A stretch of DNA of 64,000 nucleotides from Membranipora membranacea (Eukaryota; Bryozoa; Gymnolaemata; Cheilostomatida; Membraniporidae): NCBI GenBank assembly GCA_914767715.1, contig OU612066.1, positions 15,257,001 through 15,321,000 of the forward strand. The letters are read 5' to 3'. The translations under genes and the position numbers were made by a program. Numbering within the stretch: the stretch's first letter is position 1; every line of letters begins with the position of its first letter. Below are positions 35,401 through 48,700 of the stretch, one piece after another. The notes under the pieces were generated by a model, which worked only from the letters and a program-made list of their open reading frames with translations, did no database searches and was not told where the DNA came from.

Positions 35401-38400
35401 CACAATCCTGAGAAGATAAGAGTTAGGCCGCCCAGTGATAGTTTGGCACCATAGAGTTATTATTTAGTATATAACGACTCTATGTTTGGCACTCTGAGTT
35501 ACCCAATTTCTCATAACAATGAACAATCATCGCTGATAAGATACTTGGAAGTGATATTTTGGCCCATAGTTTGGGTGGTTACGTCTACATTATAGTAATA
35601 CACATCAGCTTGGGTAGACAGTCATGATGATAACAGAGTCGGGTAGATTTGGTAAGGATAGCGGAAGTTAACTGAATCAACAGATCTGAAGTGCGATCCC
35701 ATCGTGTGCTGCATGAAAGCTTCCTTGTACCAGATGGTCAGTCTTGGTGATTCGTGTGAAGTTTACAGGGATTGCATACAATAGCCTGGAGGAGTAATGG
35801 ATTAGCAGATAGAAAATTCCCTTTTTTTGCACAGGCATTGAATAGTGAAATTTGTGACTAGCTTAGGGCCCGATTGCTCACCCTAATTACTCAATATGAG
35901 CTCCCACGATAGCGATAAAATTGGTACTAACTTTAAGTCAACCCAAACTAGCTGACATTTACTCATCAAGTATAGGGTATATACTCATCCGTGCAGCGTC
36001 TGAAGTTTTGTTCTTCTGTTGCAGGATTGGAAGCACTCATCACTCTATGCAGTGTTCGATGGTCACGGCGGTGTAGATGCCTCTTTTTACTCAGTAGCTC
36101 AAATACTTCCTAACCTGATTGAACTATCAGGGAAGGATAAGTCACAAGCTCTTATAGAAGCTATCACAAAGACTGATCAGGGATTTAGCAGAAAATCTGC
36201 TAGAGAGGTAAGCATGGGGATACTTTTCAGCTGGAATACCTAAGAAAGTTTGTACTCCTCCAAGGTTCCAACACCTTTTTTTAGGGACAACAGCTTCCTC
36301 ACTGATCAAAACAACTTGTAAACTCAAGCCGTCTCTATTACAGGGGTGCCGTTAGAACATAGAAAGTAAATTGATCAAATCTGGCAAAAAAATCTTGAAT
36401 TGTGGCTCTTTTAATGATGTTTCTAATTGATGTACCCTAGTAAGTTTTTGCTTGTAAAAGGAAGTAATGTGGTCCCATTGATTGAACAGGAATCACTGTA
36501 AAATTCATTTTATTAATAACAGATACGCTATCACTTTTTGTAATACGTGGTCAATGTTGTTATCATATTATTGCGAGTCCAAACCTGTTGTTTGTATATG
36601 ACCTTGCACAATCATGCCATGAAAACTTAAAGCATCATCCAACAACGGAGTTAAGACTCTAATGCTAACTGCTTGATCCAACCTAGTGGCTGAAGGGTTC
36701 TAGTGGCTTCCATTTGGAGTTTTGTGGCAAATTTATATTTGAACGCCACTAAATACCTATTGAGAGCCTTTTGGCATTTGAAGCATTCCTGAAATTAGGA
36801 TTGGAATCAGCAAAGTTGTTTCTCCAGCTAGTTGGCTCCAAAACAAGCCTAAAACCGATCCTCTTGGACCATCAGAAGCTGAGAAACAGGGCTTTGAAGT
36901 TGACTCTTTCAGAATTTCAACCTGAGGTCCTTCCCTTCACTCCACCACTTTCTGTATTGAAGAGAAAGACAGTGGACATTAATCGACCATTTATTTTGTT
37001 TAGAATCTGCGTAGCGGCGCCACTGCTCTTGTTATGATAGTCGACCCAGACGCTATGTTCTTATCATGGCTAGGAGATTCACAGGCTATACTCGTTCGGT
37101 CAGGGCGTGTGGAGGATATTATGAACCCCCACAAACCAGAACGTGAAGATGAGAAGGCTAGGATTGAGGGCCTTGGTGGATGCGTCATCTGGTTTGGGAC
37201 CTGGAGAGTTAACGGTAATCTGGCCGTGTCTCGAGCAATAGGTGAGTTCCAGCCATGGACTTAATAAGACTATAGACCATAGATGTCTATGTTACCAGTC
37301 AAAACATTCCAGAATTGTTGGACTCATTGTATTATGTATTATTTTGACATAACACATTATTCAGAGTGGCAGACATCCTTCCTGTAGCTGTGAATGACTG
37401 TAGCTGTGAATCATGTAGGATCTAACATGTTATATAAATAATTAATGAGGCATTTCTGCAGTTTAAAAGATTCCATACACCATATTGACCAAGTAGAAGG
37501 CAGGAAGTCACGTAACCGTGGCTGATAGTTGAGACTACATAATGCTACCAAAACATTTTCCTTGTATGACTGTATGTAATGCTTATGCAGTTTCTTTCCA
37601 TTTCCATAACAGTTTCAACATCATTAATTCATATGAATATTGTGACAATGACAATCCCAAAGGCTCATTCCTTAGCAATTTTGAGTATGTGCTGTGCACT
37701 TTGTCTTGGGAATAGTTGGGAACATACCTTAGGTTCATGCATACTTATGCATTGTTTCCATAATATTTAAATTGCAAATTGATATCATAGATATCAACTT
37801 CTAGTTGCGCTCTGAGCTTTGCACTGTCAAATGCATTTAAACAAAGGCATAATTTTATTACGTGCGATTCACAACCAGCAAAACTTTCAATTGAGACAAT
37901 TCATTCTTTCAGAACAGAATGTCTATGTCAAATTGCTGACCCAGTCCAACAAAGTGTTTTTTTTCAACAACAAAAAAGGAGTTACAACCAGTTTTGGATT
38001 TACAGTAAAAATATAAATACTGGGACAAAAATCTATCCCTATTTCAAAAGACAAAAACTCAGAAAAATATTGTTAAATGTCAATGTCCCATCATAAGACA
38101 TATAAAATTTGAACACAAGCGTCAGATAGCACCTTGTCATGTTGAGCCAGCGATGTATTGTTATACTATATTATTTATTTATATTATTTATTTATGTTAT
38201 TATTTATATCAAACAGGTGATGTGGATCATAAGCCATACATAAGCGCTGAACCTGATGTCAATGTAATACCTCGAGTCGGTACTGAAGAGTACATTGTGC
38301 TGGCCTGTGACGGACTCTGGGATGTGATAACTCCAGATAAGACTGTAGAACTGGTCTATGAGCATATACAGGCAGGCAACTCCCATAATAGTAAGTTAGC

Positions 38401-40081
38401 AATCCAGGGAGTTTTAGGCAAACTATTTGTCTACTTGAAAAACAAACTGTTTGTCTCAAACTCCCTGAGCACACAGATAGCAAATTACAGAATGTTGTTT
38501 GTGCCGTAATTACCACAGTCCTCATGCTAGAGAAACTAATCTTTGGATGAAACAATTTAGTGATTGTCAGAATGGTTACAATAAATAAAACAAATGAAAT
38601 AATAAATAAATAATACAATAAATGTAGTAGTATTATTGTGGTTGCAGAAGGCTAATTCTCATTTTGTAAGATATTATGATTATTACAGGTGTAGCGGAGA
38701 TGCTTGTTAGAGCTGCTCGAAATGAAGGCAGCGGAGATAATATAACAATCATAGTGGTATTCTTCAAACAAGATATCTCCAAACCAGACCCACTACCTGT
38801 AGCTGACGACGAGGAATCAGCAATGTAGGAGTTTCTTCCCCTTAGCCTTACTACGCAGCTTTGATTTCGGTTTTGGTTTTTGGTCTCAAAATAATATAAA
38901 AACAAAAACCGTGGCCACATGACCAGGCTACCTTAGCATGTCTTGACAAGTTTGTCAAGACAGGCTACAATGATAGGTGTTTCTGAGTATTTTCTCTAGA
39001 TTTACGGAGCTATTTCTAAATAATTCGCAGTTGTCTTACCAAATTAAAAGGGCAGACAACTGTAACACAGGTTGCAAAATTACGCATTTGCGAGGGCAAT
39101 TTAGGTTCATTGTCTCAAATTTTGCTTTGTGTTTTTAGGGAAAACGATGATAGCATCGAAGACGGAGAAGCAACTGATAACAACTCTACTCCTGGCAAAT
39201 CAATCGAAAAGAATGATGAGTCAAATTTGAGAGAGCCGACTGAGAACCTTAATTCTAATAATCCTAACGAAACGTCTCAGAACAAGGAGAGCGAACCTCT
39301 ACGAGTTGATGTAGATGATTCTATGATAACCAATGACTTTCGCTCAATCTACCCTACTATAGAAGTAACAAAATCAGCTAATATGCTCAATACAGAGAAT
39401 TACACTGTCTCAAAAAAACTATCAGTGTCTGAGAATGATTTGACACTCCCTTCAGTGACACCGGACAGTGCCAGCTCCTCCGAACATAAATTAAAAAGCT
39501 CATTATCAGTTAATGATGACGATAGCTCAAAACGGTTATTGCCAATTGCTAGTATTCAAAGGTCTAAATCATCTTCCCCTAGGCCAGTACGGCGTCAAGG
39601 GCATACTAAACTCCCTAGTGCATATTTGGTATTTGATCCGATAATGCAACCGAAGCCGCCGTTGGCCAAATCAAAGTCAGTCGGACACCGTCAACCTAAT
39701 CACCAATTTAACCGAAAACACAGAAAGTTAGGTGACAAAAGTGTACAACGCCGAGAGAGCATAGATGTGGTCCTGAGACACAAAAAGTCATCACTGGAGA
39801 GTCTGACAAACTCGCCTCTCAGTTCTAGAGGAACTTCCCCTGCCCGCCTCCCAAAATTCACAGATCAATCAAACAACGCACCGTGCAAGAAGTCATCAGG
39901 GCCGAGACGCAGCTCAATCCAAACACAGCTCAAGCAATTATCAGTAACCGGTGATAAAGTGAAAAGCAGGAAGGTCTCATTGCCTTCGGTGCTAAATAAA
40001 ACTAGAAACAATTTATTGCCTCCAATAGACGGCAAATTAGCGGGTAGCATTAGGGAATATACATCTGAATTTGAGGAATGA
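32480..40081 (+). CDS. PPM1F-like: PPM-family Ser/Thr phosphatase, PPM1E/PPM1F (POPX) type
   Basis: Metal-dependent protein serine/threonine phosphatase. PPM1E/F members dephosphorylate PAK and CaM kinases. Exons: 32480-32649, 33016-33152, 34872-35080, 36025-36207, 37004-37241, 38217-38390, 38689-38824, 39139-40081; 2190 nt, 729 aa (human PPM1E 755). Start is ATG at 32480. The N-terminal helical region (res 1-150) is followed by the PP2C core: HAIKNTRRKMEDRH, YAVFDGHGGVDA (metal Asp184), SGATALVM, FLSWLGDSQAILV, PERxDEKARIEGLGG, WRVNGNLAVSRAIGD, VLACDGLWDV, GSGDNITIIVVF; all catalytic positions are present. Exon 8 adds a 313-aa Ser/basic-rich low-complexity tail (SRGTSPARLP, SGPRRSSIQ), as in PPM1E. 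The exon 7 donor AAT|GTAGG contains an in-frame TAG, so retention would give a short form ending ESAM. Confidence 0.93.
38870..38969. mobile_element. Family A half-element joined to a family B hairpin
   Basis: The accgtggccacatgaccagg arm of family A is followed by tgtcttgacaagtttgtcaagaca, a short family B palindrome. Lies in the last intron of the phosphatase gene. Confidence 0.55.
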
Positions 40082-42702
40082 TTTTTCATTGATTAAGTTT
40101 AGGATTCACACTAGTAATTAGTCATATATATCATTCAACTGCAAGGTGCTCGGTTGATTCGTGTGCTTCCATTTCAATCATGTCAAATTTTTAATGAACT
40201 TTAAACTTTACAGAGAGCAGCAACACCAAATTCAGTGCTACAAAATCCAAACTATGTCGATCAAAATTTATTGTTCATCTTTTTAAGAATTTTTTTAGAG
40301 TTTTACAAAACATTGATTTTAGGTTTTTACTCATTATTAATGTACAAACAATCATTCTGGTATAATTTTGATTTGATACAGCTCATTCATTCTTCTCACT
40401 GATGTTACAGTATCAGTGTTCTTACTTTGACTGACATAATCCACAAGAGTCGTTCCTAAATGCCTCGCAACAATAATAGGTAATAAAAGCATGATTGCAA
40501 AAAGCTCCTCACTATACTGACCCTGATATTTGGAAAAAAAAGTCTTTCAGTGATAAATCTTGTATAATGCCACATCAAAAAGCTTTTATCAGTTGCCCTT
40601 AAGTCTGACGTGTCCGCCAAACCTCTCTCCCTTAGCCTTATTTCAAAGGCCCCAAATTCAAATCAAAAATTGGCCTTTGAGATAAGGCTGCTGTTCCCTT
40701 CAAGTTCAACGATGTTAATGTAAGTTTATTCAACGAGTCAAACTCCTCGGTTTATTCACAAATGAAATTGGAGTTTTCTACCCATATTATTCATTATGGA
40801 CAGACAACTTTTTGACTGCATTAGCCAGCCTGCACTAGGAGTTTGTCTTGAACTCCCTGTTCAAACTGGATGGCAACTTGAAGCAGAACTTGGTGGTGGA
40901 GCTTCTGAGTGAAATTCACTTGTTCCCGCAAGAGATTACCTATAATATGTTTAAACTTTGCGATCAACTTCAAGTTAGATCAACAAGGTGAGTACGTTTT
41001 ACCAAGATTTATTACCTTAAAACATAACATCCTTTTTCTGTGCCAAGCTTTCCTTTCACCAGTGAGTACCGGTCATTGGCATAAGAGGAGTAATGTATTC
41101 ACAGGGGGCAAGTGAGGAAAGGAATTGACGTTAAACAACAGAGAGTTGATCGAGTGTTTCTTAACATTTCCAATTTAGGCTCCAAAGTTATTAATTGATT
41201 GACGCTTGGCATGATCTCATGCTTAATTATTAAAGTAATAAGATATGATATGAGAAACTGAGTGCTGAAATAGCATGCAAGCAGGAGGAGGAAATCACAC
41301 TGTTAGGAGATTAGCATCTGACATATTAGTCACGCAATCTTCCGTTTATATTTTCTTGTGACGTTAGCTATGTCTTAGCTGGAAGGTAACATATTTCAAG
41401 TGCAGTTATATTGATTGGATGCGATGGAGCAGCACATAATTCAATTTATGATTTGCTCACCCACACAATACAAGGTTTCCTTGATTTCAGGGTGAAGCGG
41501 TTTCCAGGGAAAACACATCCAAAGGCCAACTGTGATGTAATCACCATGTACTTGTACTGCCCATTTCCTGGAATTTACATCCCGACTCAAACAACAACAA
41601 TAGTGGCACAGAGTGCAATAATATTGTTGTCTATAGTTAAGCAGCACAGTACAGAAAAGTCCTGGTTAGTTAAGCACACTACATAGCCGCTAGGTATTTG
41701 CAGTGGAGACATTATAAATTTTGACGGTCAACGCACTCATAATTTTCTTCATTCAGCTGATCAAGGTCAAAATTTTTCAAGTAGGGATTTTGATTTTTAC
41801 ATTTATTTATAATGATACAAATTAACAAACATCTCATTTGCCCACCAAAAACAGTAAGCTGTGTCCAACAGCTGAAAATACAACAGAATGAACTAATTCA
41901 GGTACAAAATGCACAATGAAATTAACTTAGCTTACAAAAATATCAATGATAAAAATACTGTTGAAGCAATAAAAATATGCAATATAGAACATGGCGCATA
42001 GTCTGTAGATTCATTTCATAAATGCATATCGAGTCAAGTATAATATCTCACAACAGATGAGTCTGTACAATATAAAAAACAAGCGTGGCAGCTGCCATTA
42101 AGACAAAACAAATATCAAATAGCCTGTAGCAAACGTACTGACATTGACCTTCAAAAGAGAGCATGCCTGTCCTGAAGCCAGCTTTCAGTGGCAGCTTGTG
42201 CCCTATGTTGCTTTTGGCAGTGTCATACAGTTGGAAGATCGTTACGGATCCTTATGTTTAACATAATCGACAATGAGACTACGGCCAGTTAGTTAAAAGT
42301 TTAAACTATGTTTATCTTCTGTACAGAGTCAGCAAAAATGATTGACAGCTATGTAACAGTCATCTGACAGCTATGGCAAGAACATAGACTCAGATCTCAA
42401 AATACCAGTAATAGCCGAGTTGCACCCTAACCATTTTATAAATAAAAGAAACATGAATACCGTAAAAATTGGTGTAACATTTACCCGTATGAGGCAGCAA
42501 GAAGTTTGTTTATATGCTTTGCATTAATCCGTTGGCTTTATGAGTAAAAATTTAGATTGTAGCATAAATATGAAATTTTTGATTTAAAAAATAGATAACC
42601 AGATTTCTATCTTCTTTCGATCAGAAAGGCGAACGCTGTTAATATTGCCTATGTTTATCATTCTCGACTTTGTTTTGACAAAATCATAACTGAAAATAAA
42701 AT
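40082..42702. other. Convergent intergenic region
   Basis: Tail-to-tail spacer between the phosphatase (+) and the cytokine receptor (-). It should hold both 3' UTRs; an AATAAA on the minus strand lies near 41803-41808. An ORF at 41411-41686 has a chance-like GCDGA motif but no splice or family support. No gene called. Confidence 0.45.
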
Positions 42703-45700
42703 TTACGCCAAAACGTTTTCGGATGAGCAGTTTTCCTGCTCTTGGTTACCTGAGTTGATGGGAGTTTTCGGCACATTGTTTCTACCCACATAGCCTGAGT
42801 CCCCGCTAGAATTCTCTGGAATTTCCTCAGTGTCAGAATACATCTCAGACTGTTCAAGAATCTCGTCTAGCGCCACCGGACAGGAAGACACATTGTCCTG
42901 ATAAGAGGCATTGAGTACACCAGCAGGATATTGTGGAGTGGTTACATAATCGGCTGTGTACCTGCTAAGATCTGTGGGTGGCGCCTGAGGTCTGCTTCTA
43001 ACCTCCATCTCTTGATGCTGACCTACTACGGGCGCCCCTAGCGACGGTGAATTGTCTGTTTGTTGTGGTTGAACATCAACAGTTAGCTGCTTATTCTTAT
43101 CATTTTCTTCAGGTATGGTTGAAGGCAATGTGCGATAAGGCGACGATGGTTGAGTATCCGTAGCTAGATCTGGCAAGTCTACTGACAGTTTATTGTTCTG
43201 CAAGGCGCTCATCCCGGAATGACTGAGAAATCGAGCTAAGTCTATTTTGTTCTCATCTTGTGCAGGATCATCACCATCGTAAAAAAGATTTGCACTCATA
43301 CTGCTGTCTGGTGCTATAGATGGCGCTTGAGTACACCTGAGATAATCATCCGGCAAGGTGGCGCAACTCATACCACTGATGTTTGGAGTATATTTACTGT
43401 TATGATCCTGTGGCATGGAGGGGCGATAGCCAATAGACATACTATTGCTAGTGCCACCTGGTAGATATCCAAGGGAGGCGTTGCTAGCGCCCCCTATTGG
43501 ATATGGCTCATAGCCTGAGGCACCACCGGTTGTTGCGCTGTCTTCAGGCATCGAACCATAGCCGGTGGTGATGGAATTAGGAGCTGCGCTGGTGTTCCGA
43601 TAAAGTTCAGGATCAACAACTGGAATTTTAAACTCTTCATCCGGACCATCATCCTCCAATAATGGCTGAAAAACAGACAGCAATAATATTCATATTTACT
43701 CCCACCTGATAGAAATGCTTAATGATGAAACTTCTATCTCTAAGGCTTATCCTGCAAAGCTCTTTTGCAACATCCCTTAAAAAAGACCTTGGTGTGCAAC
43801 AGTAGAGCCATTACGAATCCCTGAGATAACAAAGGGGATAGAAACATTATTCATATCCATCTAGCCTTGACACTCCGGTTACTTCTTTTGTTTTATAGCC
43901 ACATGACAAGGCTAATATCCATCCACTCCCGCCCATTAATCATCCAATTTTACAACATTTTTAGGCTTACTGTAAATGAATTTGTGGTTCCAAAGTATGG
44001 TTCGTTTTCCTCTGACAATGAACTCTCGGCTTCTTCGTCAGATTCTCTGGAGGTTTCTGTCAGTGTGTCCATCTCTGTCTCAATTTTCAGCTCCACCGGA
44101 GCGACTAAAGTAGGATGCTTCAAAATCTTCGCTCGAGAGCGGTGTCTACACTCGACAACAGGAAATTGATGTCAATAACATGCAAAAAAGAGGTGAAACA
44201 AAGACCACCCCACTTGGATAATCAAGCGATAATCTTGATTTCATAGGCGCTACCAGGGTAGCTCTAAGTTATCATATATATATATATATACATAAACCAG
44301 GCTATGGATATTATCCTATTTTGTTGAACAATGACCTTGCCACCGCATCAGATTCCTACCCATTTGCTTGCATAAAGGCTGAGATAATGTTTCATTGCGC
44401 TGCAAAAATGATCTGCACTTTGTGATAGACATTCTACTTCACAGAGGCTCAAAATAGCAATGTTATTAGCTGCTGCAGTATATTAGTGAGCAATTGTCTT
44501 ACTACTAATTTGTACCTATCATATTTAAAACATGATGGCAACTGTTTATTAGTTTTTTCCGCAATTCCAAGAACTCGTCTTTAAAAGTACATCGCTAATT
44601 GGCTTTAATCACAAGGATGTTTTATGAATCAGACAATTTGACAACGATTTCCAATTTTTCATGATCAATGTTACATACCTATAGCAGTAGATTGAGGCTC
44701 TGCTCATAGCAGCTATAATGATGGTACAACCAACTGCAATCAGAGCTATCTCGTACCACAGCAACTCTAGAAAAACATGACAACCAAATTATATCAAAAC
44801 ACGAATCCCGTGGTGAAGCGTGGGTTATCTATCAGGCTTCGTTTTGCATTTCTTCTCCCCACCGACCAATCAGAACTATCAAAAACATTGGCTAGACAGT
44901 GAATACCTATGATATCTGATACAACTCCGACATTTGCCTGAGTGACATGAGATGGTCAGCTGAGGAGAAGAGGGGGGGGGGGGGGGTCCATAATTATTAG
45001 ATCTACTTTAATCCAGTTTGCCTGCATCTAGAATTGCTTCCCCTCTGCGGCTTATCAGTGTTAAGGGGTAGCTTTGTCACGCGGCTACTTTTTGATAAGG
45101 GTATAGGGAAGGGAGCAAACCCGAATGCAGGCCAACTGTCATATTTGGATCAAACTGGATCAAACTTGATCTTATAAGCAATAGACAACTTATACTTACG
45201 TCTGGAACCAGTTTGCTTATACACTTGGTAAGATTCTTTGCTACGCCCGCCGCCAGCAAGAGATTCCACCCAGAATGCATATCGTGATGAATGTTTGCGC
45301 AGAAGTATTGATGCGACTCTGTCACAAGTTTTAACTGAGACAACACCAGCTACAAAATCAGGATAAAGTTACAAACACGGAAGAGTATACTGAATACTGT
45401 TTAAAGGCTGAGCCTGGTGAAATGACAACGGCATCATGGAGTCAAGCTTTTGTTGAGCTGTTAATTTTCAGCAGCTCGGCAGCTTTCAAATGGAGTACAG
45501 AACGTCAACATTTGCTGACTCTGTATATTTTTAATTAAAAATATATAAATGGACTGGCCCTTCATCAGAACAAAAAACTTTGCAGAGGATTAGCATGTGG
45601 TATTTTTTTTGTTGAATCAAGTATGTGATCGGGTTTGGGACGCTGCCGCAATCGAAGGAGACAGCCTTGCCTGCTCGTTTAAGGAGTCTCAGAACACTTC

Positions 45701-48700
45701 AAAGATTGTCATTGTTAACATATTAGCAAACGTCGGTAAAAATTAAAGGTAACAAGAGGATGAAAATCACGGCTGCTAACGCATAACTTTGACCATAAGG
45801 TTGGATGGACTTCTTACTTTCATCTTTTTTACACTTTGAATCTGAATCAACAATGCAGTAGTGTATATTGTAAGAGTCAGCACTTCGAGAGCGGGCCATA
45901 CATCTCTCTAACACTGTTACATTAGCTTCTAATCCATTGATCTCGACCTCGAATTCGGCTGCCACCAACTCTGCAATAATCGTCAATAAATGTCATATAA
46001 CTCAGATGAGAAAATAGTTGCTAGAGTAAAGCTTACTGCACACAGGTCATATTATAGAGGTCTGCGATAAAAAAAAGGGGCGGAGCTTAGACCAATAAGT
46101 AAACAATTCGCTCTGGTGTTGAGAGTTAACTCGACACCAGAGCGGGTCGTTTACTGATTGGTTTAAGCTCCGCCCCTTTTTCTGTCGCAGACTGCTATAA
46201 TATGATCTGTTGGGCTTGTTTGGTGATGACTTCATGTTGACTAGCGCTAATATAAGCTATAGCTGGGGTGGGAGCTTATGTTAAATAAAGAGGGTGAGAA
46301 GTCTGAGCTAGCTACAAATCATACCACTTCATGCATGTGCAAAAAAAAGCAAAATTTTCCTCTGGTGAACACTTCACAACTCTAGGGTATATGAAGCCAT
46401 TGTGTTGGTTCTGATTGATAGGGTTGAGTGAGATGATTTATAATCCGACCAATCAGAGTCAACACATTGGCTGGGGTAAATGCAAAATAAGATTAGCCTT
46501 TTACCAGTACTCCTCGGTTCTACAGATAATGTAATAAGATAAAAGACATCAACAGCGAGAGCTTTATATTCTTATGTTTGTTTGTTTGAAACCTTGGTTG
46601 CCCTTTAAAGGGCAACCAAGGTTTCAAACAAGTTCTCATCAATTGATAGCAGATTGCACCTTCTGCACCGGGAAAAAGACAAAATCTAATTCCGATGATT
46701 ATTCAGTCAGAATTCTTGTGAAACAATTCATCCATCAGGTACTCAAACTCAGTTAAAATAGAATACCACAGAGCAGTTTCCTGTTCCTGCTATTATTTAG
46801 CCTGTGCTCTATCATCATTACAGCAATGTCTTGGAACCTCCCCTAAACTGAAGTTTTACCAAGCTTAGAGTCAGCAACTACTTTGAGTTTTGCGCCGCGT
46901 CACGCACAAAGCTGATGCTGCCTAGCACATTATTTACTACCCACTAAGGCATTGCTGCGAAATCTTGGTTGCCCTTTAAAGGGCAACCAAGGTTTCGCAG
47001 CAATGCATTAATGGGTAGCAAATAATGTGCTGGGCAGCATCAGCTTTGTGCATTACGCGATGCAAAACTCTAAGTAGTTGCTGACTCTAAGCTGGGTAAC
47101 ACTTCAGTTTAGGGGAGGTTCCAAGACTTTGCTGTAATAATTATAGAGCACAGGCTAAATAATAACAGGAACAGGAAACTGCTATGTGGTATTCTCTTTT
47201 AGCTGAGTTTGAGTACCCGATGGAAGAAATGTTTCACAAGAATTCTGGCTGAATAATCATCCGAATTATATTTTGTTTTCTTCCCCATGCAGAAGGTGCA
47301 ATCTGCTAGTAATCAATGGCCATCAATGAGAAGTTGTTTGAAACCTTGGTTGCCCTTTAAGTTAAATTATGCTGGAGGGTCTTTCAATTAAAAACAGCCG
47401 AAATCGCAATCTGATTGCAAGCGAGACCTTCTAGGCCACCTAGGGTCTTGCTCACTTGACCAATCATTGATAGAACTTCATACATTCTGAGTGAGAAATT
47501 TGAGACAGAATTTTTCAGATTGAAAGACCAAGTGAGCGACAATTTTGATCAATGTGATAGTGATAATAATGCTTTAGGAAAGCATCACTCATTCTAATTG
47601 AAAGACCCCCTGGTGTGTACATGGCTTGAGCATTCCTACAACCTTCTGCCTAACGATAAGTGCTTGTTGCATTACATTGAAAAATGCAAGAAAACATACA
47701 CCAATATCTACCATGATTCAGATTTATAAGAATAACACTTAAATATCATCATAAAACACAATTATATTGTGGAACCTAACAAAAATGAGGTTTAAAGCTG
47801 CATTTACATTGTCAACTAATCTGCCTATTTGAACAACACGGACATTCAACACCGACAAATCTTCTAATGTAAACATTGTGTCGGTGCAGACTAATCGGAG
47901 TTTAATGAAATCGTTGCTCTGTGATCATGTCACAGAATGAACGACACAGGGTCCGATTCCATTGATACATTTGATACATAGCCGATTAAAACACAGATAT
48001 GTAGGTCATTCAGGTCAACAGGTCAGAATACCATGTGTGTCAATGTCAAGGTTAAATGCCAGAGGGAACAAGATGGCAACAATGGAGCAGCCACCTGATG
48101 TCAACAAAACTGTACTAAAAACTGAGGTGTCCAGATTAATCAAGATGATTGATAGTAATGATTGATGATAGTAATGATTGATAGATTGATAGATTGATAG
48201 AATGATAGAATGATTGATAGTAATGATTGATAGTAATGATTGATAGTTATAGTAATGTAATGATTGGTCAATATAGTTGCTTGATTGATAGATCAGGGTA
48301 GAGTTATTAGACCGACAAATCTAGTGTAAAAGCAAAATCATATTACGCGACATTTACTGCCAACAGTTATGGTATGTCGGTGTTGTTCAATTATGCAGAT
48401 TAGTTGACAATGTAAACGCAGCTTAAAACCTTTCTAGCAATATTGAAATGTCCCAGCACTTTCCAAAATTTTAGGCTGAAATGCACATGGCTATGAAAGC
48501 ACATCAGCTAACAATATTGTTAACTTGCCTTTTCATTTGTCTAATTTGTTCCGCGTAAGTTATGAAAGCACACTTTTGCGATCCCACTTACTATGTACCA
48601 AATTTCACCTATATGTTTTTATTCAGGTCACTTCCCTGTATGTATTTTTATGTTTGTGTGAGGTCAACAAGTTATTTTTAATTAACTTTAGAAAAACAAA

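Noticed and set aside
39110-39138. Start of the long phosphatase-tail ORF as an independent gene
   Set aside because: The acceptor tttttag at 39138 joins exactly in frame with exon 7; the tail is the phosphatase C-terminus.
41411-41686. ORF with IGCDGA, like the DG motif of FAD-dependent monooxygenases (e.g. kynurenine 3-monooxygenase)
   Set aside because: The expected Ser/Arg spacing after DG is wrong, there is no upstream GxGxxG exon, and no splice partners; treated as chance or a tiny relic.
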